Below, in pieces: positions 54,485-62,562 of a stretch of DNA of 64,000 nucleotides. The translations under genes were made by a program, and so were the position numbers. Source of the stretch: Bog-756 sp963777665 (GTDB taxonomy: Bacteria > Actinomycetota > Acidimicrobiia > Acidimicrobiales > RAAP-2); contig CAVZRJ010000005.1 in NCBI GenBank assembly GCA_963777665.1, positions 62,001-126,000 on the forward strand, read 5' to 3'. How positions within the stretch are numbered: position 1 is the stretch's first letter; every line of letters begins with the position of its first letter. The notes beneath the pieces were generated by a model. The model made no database searches and had not been told where the DNA came from. It was given only the letters and a program-made list of their open reading frames with translations.

Positions 54485-54540
54485 AAAGAGCCAGGCCCGG
54501 ATCGGGGTGGCGGAACCCCGCTCGACGGGCCTGGCTCTTT
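54485..54540 (-). terminator. Strong hairpin, probable terminator of the minus-strand gene
   Basis: AAAGAGCCAGGCCCG (54485-54499) is fully complementary to CGGGCCTGGCTCTTT (54526-54540), a 15-bp perfect stem. The loop holds a second small stem (CGGGG with CCCCG). The A/T-rich outer pairs provide a T-rich end on either strand, so it can act in both directions. It lies 60 bases after the minus-strand gene at 54601-55248. Confidence 0.75.
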
Positions 54541-54600
54541 CTCACCACCCTCTCCTGCCAAAGGGGGACGCCGCAGATCGTCAGTCAACGACGACCGTAG

Positions 54601-55248
54601 CTACATGGAGACCACACCGCCTGTGATCTTGAAGGCGGTGGTCGTTCCGACACAAAGCGCCCCGGGTGCCGGAAGCGTGGTCACGAACCTGCTTGTGATC
54701 GGCAACGCAGGCGCAAGAAACGATGATCCAGCAGCTTTGACACCATAGGGAGCCAACAGTCGGAGCGTGTCGTGTCCGTTGAGGGGACCGGTGGTCGAAG
54801 CGAGGTCGCCCGTGTAGGTAACGTTCGTGTTCGCAATCGGTCCACCGATGGTGGCCCAGACGATGGTCTCCTTGATCACACCGACCTTGTCGGGACCGTC
54901 GAAGTTCGCACAGGAGCTTCCGTGGGCAGCAGCGGTCGGAGGGTTGTAGTACCCCGAACCGGTCACGGTTCCGCCTACGACGTGGACGCCCGCGGGGGAG
55001 GTGACCGTTCCGCCGCATAGAATCGTCGTCCCTGGGTGACCGATGGTCGCCTTGTATGTGATCTTGACGCCGCCAGGACTACCAGCCAGAGAAAGTCCCG
55101 GACTGACGGTGCCCGACCCCCCGACCACCGGACAGCTTGCCGTCCCAGTCGCGATCGGGGCAGCGACCGCTGCCTCCTGGGTGGCGACGAACAGTCCGCC
55201 GAGCATGGTTGTGAGCACTGCAGCGAACAGCAACGTTCTACGAATCAT
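54601..55248 (-). CDS. Secreted protein of unknown function
   Basis: A 215-residue protein with a signal peptide (TLLFAAVLTTMLGGLFVATQ) cleaved near AVAAP. The mature part is Gly/Thr/Val-rich and beta-like, with PGGVKITYKATIGHPGTTIL, ETIVWATIGGPIANTNVTYT and a final TTTAFKITGGVVSM. Four Cys could form two disulfides. It resembles other small exported beta proteins of actinobacteria, but I know no named family. ATG 55248 follows a weak AGGT. Confidence 0.7.
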   Translation of the reverse strand: MIRRTLLFAAVLTTMLGGLFVATQEAAVAAPIATGTASCPVVGGSGTVSPGLSLAGSPGGVKITYKATIGHPGTTILCGGTVTSPAGVHVVGGTVTGSGYYNPPTAAAHGSSCANFDGPDKVGVIKETIVWATIGGPIANTNVTYTGDLASTTGPLNGHDTLRLLAPYGVKAAGSSFLAPALPITSRFVTTLPAPGALCVGTTTAFKITGGVVSM

Positions 55249-55478
55249 CGTGACCTACTTTCGAGTAGCGAATAGGGCCAATCCTGGGGTCCGCCGAGGA
55301 GTGGCTCCATGCAACGTAGGCCCACCTGTTACCCCCGTCAACCGACATTGGTTGCGCCGCCCGGATGCGCTCCCATATAGCGGAGCCTGCCCATATCACC
55401 AGCTATGCGATCAATCGAGGACGGCTCTCCCAACCATTGGCTGTCAAGTCCGGCACCGGTCTGCAATCGAGTCGACCC

Positions 55479-55720
55479 CTAGAAGGTTCCATTCGTACCG
55501 AGCGCACGAATGGCGAGAGAGGTGACGCCTCCGACGCTTCCACAATCACCGGGCCCTGCACTTCTGATCGTGGCGTCGGACTTGATGGTGTTGAGCGACT
55601 GAGTAGCTGTAAGCGTTGGGAACGAGGCAACAGCAGGCGTGGTCACCTTCATTGTCGGGAAGCCAATAATGGTCGGCGACACTGTCGTCAGCTGTGAACA
55701 CGGTCGGAGCCATGCGGCCG
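55479..55720 (-). pseudogene. Possible C-terminal remnant of a secreted protein
   Basis: The minus-strand reading IGFPTMKVTTPAVASFPTLT, ATQSLNTIKSDATIRSAGPG and GGVTSLAIRALGTNGTF has Thr/Ser-rich secreted-protein character and ends at a stop. No start or signal precedes it; the frame runs into the glycosidase gene. It may be the tail of a deleted relative of the 54601 gene. The rest of 55249-55478 shows nothing recognisable. Confidence 0.35.
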
Positions 55721-55731
55721 ACCAGCAGACC

Positions 55732-57603
55732 TCAGGACAGAGCGAGGTAGTCGAGATTGACCGCACCCTGATCGGACGTATCGATGCTGCACACCACAAG
55801 GTTCGTGCCGGCCGCCATGGTCAGCGTGACCGACACGGTCTGCCACGAAGTCCACGCCGGCGTGCTCGGCACGTGGAGCGTGGCCGTGCCGTGGAGGTTG
55901 CCGGTCGCTGGGTCGAGCGCACGTACGGTCAGTGTTGACGGACTGCCGGTGGAGTTGGCGACGTGGCACCGGATTGGGCGACTGCCGGCACTAGGCACTG
56001 AGATGGCCACGGCCACACTGCTCCCCTCAGTATCGAGACCGGTGACATAGCCCATGCCTTCGTAGCCGCCGAAGGTGTTCTCGAACCGGGCCGATCCTGC
56101 CCACGCCCCGACCTCGGCCTGAAAATGGGCAGGACCTGGCGGCACCACCGACAAGAGGACCGAGGCGTGGGGCGCCAGGGTCATCTGGTAGCTGGTCATC
56201 GACCCCAGGTCCTCGTGGGCCCAAAGGTCGCGTACCGTTGCCGGACCGGTTAAGCCGAGGACCGCGGCGAAGTCGATTGACTTGCTTGCGGTTCCCGGGC
56301 CGTCTTCCCGGTTGAACAAGGCCACCGCCCAGCTACCGTCGGGCAGCTGGCCGATCCAGCGCTCGGGGTCCCGGCTCGAGGGGTCGTAATAGAAGCCGTG
56401 GGTGTTGTAATACACCGGCTTGCCAACCAGTCCGGCCTGATGTACGGCGAGAACCTCTGGGTTCTGGAAGAAGGAGGCGTAGGGTCCGATGGTGTCGTAC
56501 TGGTCGGTGATGGCAATTGCGGCACCGGCCATGGTGAAGAGGTTGATAGCAGTCTGCCTTTCGTCGTCGCTGCTGAACGAGCTGATAATTATCGGGTCGC
56601 CGTCGAGAATCACCTGCCCGTGGCCTGAAATATCCGAGAAGCCGGTGAATCCGAGAAATGGGCTGCTCCACTGGGACCATGTGGGCTGCCAGCCCTGAGG
56701 ACCTTCACTGAGGTTGTACCACTGGCCGAAGGTGACGTCATTGTCGATGCGGATCAGGTCACCGAATCTGCTCTCTGCGGCGGCGTGGTCAAAGAGATTG
56801 GCTTGCACCAAGCTGAGCTGCATGTCGCCGGCAGCTTGACGCATCCAGCTCAGAGACTTCAGGTAGTTATCGCGTCCGTGAGCTACCCCAACGGTACCGT
56901 CACCCTGGTCAAAGCCTGCCTCGAAAAAGCCCAGGAAGTCGATACGCAGGAAGACGGCACCGAGATTGTGAAAATACTCCACATATCCCTTGACGTATTC
57001 CTCAGCGCCGTCTCGGGTCACGTCCACCCAGTACAGGTCTCCATCGCTGTTGAGGAAATCGGCGGGATTGACGATGTCTCCTACGTTGACGTCGGGGCGC
57101 CCGACGACCTTGATGCTCGGATCCATGACCGCTGACTTGGTCGCCCATAGTGGGTTGTAGTAGACGCCCAGCTTGAGGCCGCGGGCTGCCACGTACTTCG
57201 CCCACCAGGCCCAATCGTGGATCCAGGTATCGCTGAGGCTCCGGATGTAGCCATGGGCATTCACCCTTTGGGTGGTGTCGACCCAGCCATCGGTACACAC
57301 CATGGTGTAGCCGAAGGCGCGAAAGGTCGATGCTACCCAGTCCACATTGGCCTGCCAGATTTGCTCCGGCATGGCGCTGTTCTTGGGGAAGTTGTAGCCG
57401 TAGGTGCTCCAGTAGAGGGGGCCTGCTCCACCAGTTCGGAACGCGGGTGTGATTGGGGGTACCAGTCCCGACGCGGCCGCAGAGGTTCCGGCGTCAGCCG
57501 GCGTCTTCGCGGCCCCCGTCAGATCGCAGCCGGCCGACGACACCGCCACGCCGGCGAGTAGGGCGCTCCCACCGCCCTTCAGTACGTCGCGTCGCGTCGG
57601 CAC
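55732..57603 (-). CDS. Tat-exported clan GH-D-like glycosidase with C-terminal carbohydrate-binding domain
   Basis: A 623-residue protein. A twin-arginine signal RRDVLKGGGSALLAGVAVSS ends near AGC, a possible lipobox. The barrel has TDGWVDTTQRVNAHGYIRSL, LKLGVYYNPLW, AVFLRIDFLGFFEAG (candidate nucleophile Asp) and FGDLIRIDNDVTFG. This layout resembles alpha-galactosidase-type (GH27/GH36) enzymes. Residues about 485-623 form a CBM35-like beta sandwich (ENTFGGYEGMGYVTGL, CSIDTSDQGAVNLDYLALS). GTG 57603 has GGAGGG upstream. The substrate is unknown. Confidence 0.8.
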   Translation of the reverse strand: MPTRRDVLKGGGSALLAGVAVSSAGCDLTGAAKTPADAGTSAAASGLVPPITPAFRTGGAGPLYWSTYGYNFPKNSAMPEQIWQANVDWVASTFRAFGYTMVCTDGWVDTTQRVNAHGYIRSLSDTWIHDWAWWAKYVAARGLKLGVYYNPLWATKSAVMDPSIKVVGRPDVNVGDIVNPADFLNSDGDLYWVDVTRDGAEEYVKGYVEYFHNLGAVFLRIDFLGFFEAGFDQGDGTVGVAHGRDNYLKSLSWMRQAAGDMQLSLVQANLFDHAAAESRFGDLIRIDNDVTFGQWYNLSEGPQGWQPTWSQWSSPFLGFTGFSDISGHGQVILDGDPIIISSFSSDDERQTAINLFTMAGAAIAITDQYDTIGPYASFFQNPEVLAVHQAGLVGKPVYYNTHGFYYDPSSRDPERWIGQLPDGSWAVALFNREDGPGTASKSIDFAAVLGLTGPATVRDLWAHEDLGSMTSYQMTLAPHASVLLSVVPPGPAHFQAEVGAWAGSARFENTFGGYEGMGYVTGLDTEGSSVAVAISVPSAGSRPIRCHVANSTGSPSTLTVRALDPATGNLHGTATLHVPSTPAWTSWQTVSVTLTMAAGTNLVVCSIDTSDQGAVNLDYLALS

Positions 57604-57695
57604 CCGATCACAGCCCTCCGATTCGAACCCGCGGGGAATATATGACTAAATAGCTCCCGAGTCCCCCCTGGTCAACGCCCGATCTGCGCCGATCG

Positions 57696-58040
57696 TCAGT
57701 TTCGGGCGGCATTCCTGAGGAGGATCTCGCCGGCCTTGGCTGAGACCTCCTCCATCTGGGCGATGACCGCTTCCATGTAGCGCCTGTTGGCTATCCACTG
57801 GCGGTATAGGTCGGCCTCGTCCTCGTCGAGCCGGCGGCTCACCGTCTTGCCGTCCTTCAGTCGGCTCCACTGGAAGTAGGGACCGTGGCGTCGGGGTGGA
57901 TCGCCTTGGCAACGACAGCCCGGCTTTCCACACGACGTCTCTCGGGAGATCAGGCTGCCCGGGCTGATGAAGCCGAGTCCATCGAGCTCAGCGATGAGGG
58001 ACCGGTACTTGGCTTCGTAGTGTTCGAGTCGGCTGGTCAT
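57696..58040 (-). CDS. DUF6788 family protein (IS-associated)
   Basis: A 114-residue protein: RLEHYEAKYRSLIAELDGLG, SRETSCGKPGCRCQGDPPRR with a CGKPGCRC zinc-knuckle-like cluster, then GPYFQWSRLKDGKTVSRRLD. DUF6788 proteins are frequently found beside IS1634/IS4-type transposases and probably bind the element or its RNA; no function is proven. ATG 58040 begins the family-like region, while the upstream in-frame ATG at 58070 is optional. It is divergent from the transposase with an 88-base spacer. Confidence 0.85.
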   Translation of the reverse strand: MTSRLEHYEAKYRSLIAELDGLGFISPGSLISRETSCGKPGCRCQGDPPRRHGPYFQWSRLKDGKTVSRRLDEDEADLYRQWIANRRYMEAVIAQMEEVSAKAGEILLRNAARN

Positions 58041-58128
58041 CGGTGTCTGTCCTCGGTCGAGGATCCACATCGGTGGATCGGTCAGTAGGTATGCTGACCG
58101 ATAGCCGACCAGCTGTCAAGGAGCCCCT

Positions 58129-59827
58129 GTGGAACCAGACGAGGTGGAGTTGCATAGCGAGACCCTCGGTGCCCTGCCGGTGGTCAACTGGTTCGTGGAG
58201 CGCTCGGGCATCGAAGGGATCGTGGATCGGTTCGTGCCCACAGACGATGCCCGACTGCGTCTCTCACCGGGTGCGGTCATCGGCGTGGTGTTGCGCAACA
58301 TCCTGGTCGCCCACCGGCCGGTCTATGCCCTCTCCGAGTGGGCCGAACCCTTCGTGCCCTCCGCACTCGGATTGAACGACGGCGACATCGCAGCACTCAA
58401 CGACGACCGGGTGGGGCGCACGCTCGACCGGCTCTTCGACGCCGACCGGGCCACCATGATCACCAGGTCGTCTTAGAGGTGGTCCGGCGGTTCGACGTAG
58501 ATCTGTCCGAGCTCCACAACGATTCGACGACGGTCACGGTGACCGGCACCGACTACCCCGGGGGCGGTGAGGAACGTGGCGGCAAGGCGATCGTGAAACC
58601 GACCTTCGGCCACAACAAGGACTTCCGTCCTGACCTGCGCCAACTGCTCTTCGTCCTCACCATCTCGGCCGATGGCGCGGTGCCCATTGCCTATCGGGTC
58701 TACGACGGCAACACCACCGACGACGTCACCCACATCCCCACCTGGGACGAACTGGTGACCCTGGTCGGGAAGCCTCGTTCCTCTACGTAGCTGATTCCAA
58801 GTTGTGCTCCAAAGAGGCGATGGGCCACATCGCCTCCCACGGAGGCCGTTTCGTCACCGTCATCCCCCACGGCCGCCGAGAGGACACCTGGTTCAGGGAT
58901 TGGGCCCAGACCCACGCACCGACCTGGGAGGAGGCGGTGCGCCGTCCGGCTGCCCATGTCGGGGATCCCGACGTGGTGTGGCGCACCTTTGCCGCACCGG
59001 TCCCCTCGGTCGACGGCTACCGGGTGATCTGGGTGCATTCGACCATCAAGGCGGCCCGGGACGCCGCATCACGCTCGGCCCGGGTGGAGAGAGGGCTGGC
59101 CGCCATCGACGAGATCGCTGCCCGGCTGGCCAGTCCGAAGTCCCGCCTCAAGACCCGGGTGGCCGTCGAAGAAGCGGCAAAGGCAGCGCTGGCCAATGTA
59201 GGTGCCACCCGGTGGGTCGGCTTTGTCGTCGCCGAATCACACGAAGAGACCTTCACCCAGGAGAGCCGTGGTCGTCCCGGCTCGAACACCCGCTACCGCA
59301 AACACGACAAGGTGGTGTTCACCGTCACCGCCAAGGTCGACGCCGAGAAGGTCTCCGATGACGCCACCACCGACGGATGCTTCCCACTCATCACCAACGA
59401 CACCGAGATGACCCCGGCAGACATCCTTGCCGCCTACCGCTACCAACCCAATCTCGAGCGGCGCAATCACATGCTGAAAGGTCCCCAGGCGGTGGCCCCG
59501 GTGTTCTTGGAGAACCCGCATCGCATCGAGGCCCTACTCACCTGCCACTTCCTCGCCATGATCACCGAGGCGATCATCGAACGGGAGATCCGTGCCTCGA
59601 TGAAGGCGGAGGGGCTCACCGGCATCGAGCTCTACCCCGAGCTGCGCAACTGTTCGGCCCCGAGCGCCCCTCGCATCTTCGAAATCTTCAGCGGCGTGCA
59701 GCGTCACCGACTGATGGAGGCCGGTCGGGTCGTCAGGGTCTTCGAACCGAAGCTCACCACCGTGCAGGAAAAGGTCCTGGACCTCCTGCACATCCCGCAC
59801 TCGGTCTACACCCAGGCTCGATCCTGA
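58129..59827 (+). pseudogene. IS1634-family transposase, two frameshifts
   Basis: Three consecutive frames form one protein: SETLGALPVVNWFVERSGIE to ATMIT; then VVLEVVRRFDVDLSELHNDS to LVTLVGKP; then FLYVADSKLCSKEAMGHIAS to LLHIPHSVYTQARS. Catalytic signs include the Asp in VADSKL and the closing TDGCFPLITND and AYRYQPNLERRNHMLKGPQ blocks. The frame is lost near 58465 (one missing C in ACCAGG) and near 58768-58774. The element is therefore inactive unless these are sequencing errors. Confidence 0.88.
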
Positions 59828-59928
59828 GGTGGGGGGCTATATCGGTCCCGAGAAGTGCGGAACGTCAGCTTTAAGGCGGCTACCCATGGGACTCGCACCC
59901 GATCTTCGGTCGTGATCGGAAGTTTGCC

Positions 59929-59961
59929 CGTGAACAGGATCGCCACGTTCTCGGTGGTCAC
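59929..59961 (-). pseudogene. First 11 codons of a class III adenylate/guanylate cyclase-like gene
   Basis: GTG 59961, with GGAAAG 8 bases upstream, starts VTTENVAILFT on the minus strand. Class III cyclase domains in actinobacteria open with the same strand (VAILFTD followed by GSTE). Here the sequence changes right where the first catalytic Asp should be and runs into the IS element (GKLPITTEDR). The call rests on a short match, so it is tentative. Confidence 0.45.
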
Positions 59962-60287
59962 TGGAGTCTTTCCGCCGCCTGCACACCCCTACCGTAGATG
60001 AATGGGGGTTTGGTTCTGCCCAAAGAGTAGCCAGCGTTACGGGGTGTATGCGATGGTGCCCCTAATGTGAAGTGAAAAGCGGCTCTCAAGGTCGCCCCGA
60101 ACAACCGGATGGGTGGGCACAGGTCTCCTTTGCGAACTTGACTGTCCTTGCTCCCGCGAGCATGGCAGACCGCTTTGACTCGAAGAGCTGAGAAGACCCA
60201 ACCGCACTGATCGTTGACGTGCGTCGGGACTCCTCTCGCGCCCTTTTCGCGCCCCGACGTTTTGGTCGCATCCCCAGGCCAGGGGGC
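59962..60287. other. Intergenic region between rnpB and the cyclase remnant, no gene recognised
   Basis: This stretch of about 326 bases lies downstream of rnpB on the minus strand. It is less GC-rich near 60000-60080. I find no reading frame with recognisable motifs. It presumably held the promoter of the broken cyclase gene. Confidence 0.5.
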
Positions 60288-60695
<408 letters not shown>

Positions 60696-60818
60696 CATCG
60701 TCCCACAGGACACGGCTTCCCAGCGCACCCCCGGTCTGAGGGCCCCTTCCGGTCGCTACGCGGGCAGCTGCCGGCCACCGTCGGCCGTCCCGTCCCACCG
60801 GGGTTCTAACCTGGCGCC

Positions 60819-62207
60819 GTGTCCCTCGAGTCCCGGGCCCGCCGCCTCGTAGCCGACCATACCGGTAGCGACGCGCTCACCATCGCCGACCTCTACGCCC
60901 GCGTCGACCGCGCACTCAGGGATGCCCTCCGCGGCCAGGTGTGGGTGTCGGGCGAGGTTCGCTCGTTCAACGTCAGCTCGAGCGGGCACTGTTACATGGA
61001 CCTGGTCGACCCCAGGCACGCCCACGACAACGGCTCGCCCGTCCTCAAGGTCGTCTGCTGGTCCACCAAATGGCGAACGGTGCGCTCGACCCTCGATCAG
61101 CTGGGCATCACCCTCGATACCGGCATGGTCGTCCGGGTCCGCGGCGAAGCGCAGCTGTACAAGCCCCGCGGAACCATCAACTTCAACCTCTCCATGCTCG
61201 ATACCGACGCGCTGCTCGGCAAGGTGGCCGCCGAACGTGCCCGGCTGATCAAGGCACTGGTCGACGAAGACCTCTTCGACCGAAACCGTCGCCTCCCGGT
61301 TCCCCGCCTTCCGCTCCGCATCGGACTGGTGGCCAGCCCCGGAACCGAGGGTTACCGTGACTTCCTGGGTCGCCTCGAGGAGTCCGGGATGGCGTTCGAG
61401 GTGGCGGTCGCGCCGGTCCAGGTGCAGGGTCGTCAGGCCCCCGCCGCGGTGGCGGCGGGGATCACCAGGCTCCAGGGCCCAGACCGCGACATCGTCGTCG
61501 TCGTTCGCGGAGGGGGTTCCAAAGCCGACCTGGCCACGTTCGACGCCGAACGGGTGGCCCGGGCCATCGCCACCTCCACCACCCCGGTGTGGACCGGCAT
61601 CGGCCACACCGGCGACCAGTCGGTCGCCGACGAGGTGGCCAACCGTTCCTTCATCACCCCGACCGAGTGCGGCCAGGAGCTCGCTCGACTGTTGCTCGAA
61701 TTCTGGCGGTCCAGTGTGGAGGCGGGCGTCGTCGCGGCGCGGATGGCCGGCGACGAGGTGGCCCGCGCCCAACGCGGCCTCGACCGGGGCCGCCACGGGA
61801 TGGCCACCGGGGCACGCTCCCAGCTCGACCGCCACGCCGACCGCCTCGGCCACCGGGCGGGCATCCTGCGCGGCGCGGGCCGGAGCCAGCTGGACGCCCA
61901 CGCCCACCGCCTGACCACCCGTTGCGGGATGGCGACCCGGGCGGCGACGCGCGGCCTGCACACCGAGGACCTCCGTCTCGACCAGTGGCGGCGGCTGCTC
62001 GGGGCCTACGACTACCAGCGCCAGCTCGAGCGCGGCTACTCGGTGACCCGCGACGCCTCCGGCGCGGTGGTGCGCACGGTGGCCGGCCTGTCCCCGGGCA
62101 CAGCGCTGCGCACCCTCGTCTCTGACGGCCAGGTGTCCTCCACGGTCACCTCCGTCGAAGCGCGCGAGGACAACGATCGCGACGATCTGGATGGAGGGAT
62201 GCAGTGA
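60819..62207 (+). CDS. xseA: Exodeoxyribonuclease VII large subunit
   Basis: A 462-residue protein. The N-terminal OB fold reads VWVSGEVRSFNVSSSGHCYM; the core has PLRIGLVASPGTEGYRDFLG, DIVVVVRGGGSKADLATFDA and PVWTGIGHTGDQSVADEVAN. A long Arg/Ala/His-rich coiled coil follows (about 290-400). With XseB it degrades single-stranded DNA to oligonucleotides. GTG 60819 is used. The last codon overlaps the xseB start. Confidence 0.96.
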   Translation: MSLESRARRLVADHTGSDALTIADLYARVDRALRDALRGQVWVSGEVRSFNVSSSGHCYMDLVDPRHAHDNGSPVLKVVCWSTKWRTVRSTLDQLGITLDTGMVVRVRGEAQLYKPRGTINFNLSMLDTDALLGKVAAERARLIKALVDEDLFDRNRRLPVPRLPLRIGLVASPGTEGYRDFLGRLEESGMAFEVAVAPVQVQGRQAPAAVAAGITRLQGPDRDIVVVVRGGGSKADLATFDAERVARAIATSTTPVWTGIGHTGDQSVADEVANRSFITPTECGQELARLLLEFWRSSVEAGVVAARMAGDEVARAQRGLDRGRHGMATGARSQLDRHADRLGHRAGILRGAGRSQLDAHAHRLTTRCGMATRAATRGLHTEDLRLDQWRRLLGAYDYQRQLERGYSVTRDASGAVVRTVAGLSPGTALRTLVSDGQVSSTVTSVEAREDNDRDDLDGGMQ

Positions 62208-62551
62208 TGGCGACAGACGCAGATGGTGACCGCGGGCCCGGAGCGCCGGAAGTCTCCGGCCTCAGCTATTCGGACGCCGGCGCCGAGCTCGACGCGATCA
62301 TCAAGGAGTTCGAGACCGGGGTGGTCGACGTCGACCGCCTGGTCGACCAGTTGGAGCGGGCTACCGACATCGTCGACGAGCTCGACCGTCGCCTCCGTCG
62401 CACCCGGATGCAGGTCGAGGAGCTGGTTCCCCGGCTGGAGGCCGTCGGACGCGCTGAGGTCGGTAGCGACAGGATCGACCCTGAGGAGGGCATCGCAGAC
62501 GACACCTCGGACGCGGACGCCGACGATGGGGGTCCGCCGGGACTGTTCTGA
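62207..62551 (+). CDS. xseB: Exodeoxyribonuclease VII small subunit
   Basis: A 114-residue protein whose middle has the XseB signature: LSYSDAGAELDAIIKEFETG, VVDVDRLVDQLERATDIVDE and LDRRLRRTRMQVEELV. An acidic Asp-rich tail extends it. Family members are usually about 80 residues, so both ends are longer here. ATG 62207 overlaps the xseA stop (TGATGG); GTG 62204 is also possible. The subunits form the heteromeric nuclease. Confidence 0.92.
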   Translation: MATDADGDRGPGAPEVSGLSYSDAGAELDAIIKEFETGVVDVDRLVDQLERATDIVDELDRRLRRTRMQVEELVPRLEAVGRAEVGSDRIDPEEGIADDTSDADADDGGPPGLF

Positions 62552-62562
62552 GCAGACGGGCC

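Larger units (their letters stand above)
57676..59925. mobile_element. IS1634-type element with DUF6788 gene (decayed)
   Basis: It contains a minus-strand DUF6788 gene and a plus-strand, twice-frameshifted transposase. Both outer edges carry a related direct string: CGCCCGATCTGCG..GATCG.CAGTTT at 57676-57702 and CACCCGATCTTCG..GATCGG.AGTTT at 59896-59925. I could not identify inverted repeats, so the limits are approximate. On the right it abuts eleven codons of a cyclase-like gene, evidence that it interrupted that gene. Confidence 0.6.

Noticed and set aside
57614..57632. GGGTTCGAATC-like string resembling a tRNA T-arm (minus strand)
   Set aside because: The flanks do not form the T stem or an acceptor stem, and no D or anticodon arm is present.
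59881..59927. Possible tRNA 3' half at the right end of the IS1634 element
   Set aside because: The T-loop-like TGCGAGT has mismatched stem bases and no acceptor partner; the string instead matches the other edge of the element.
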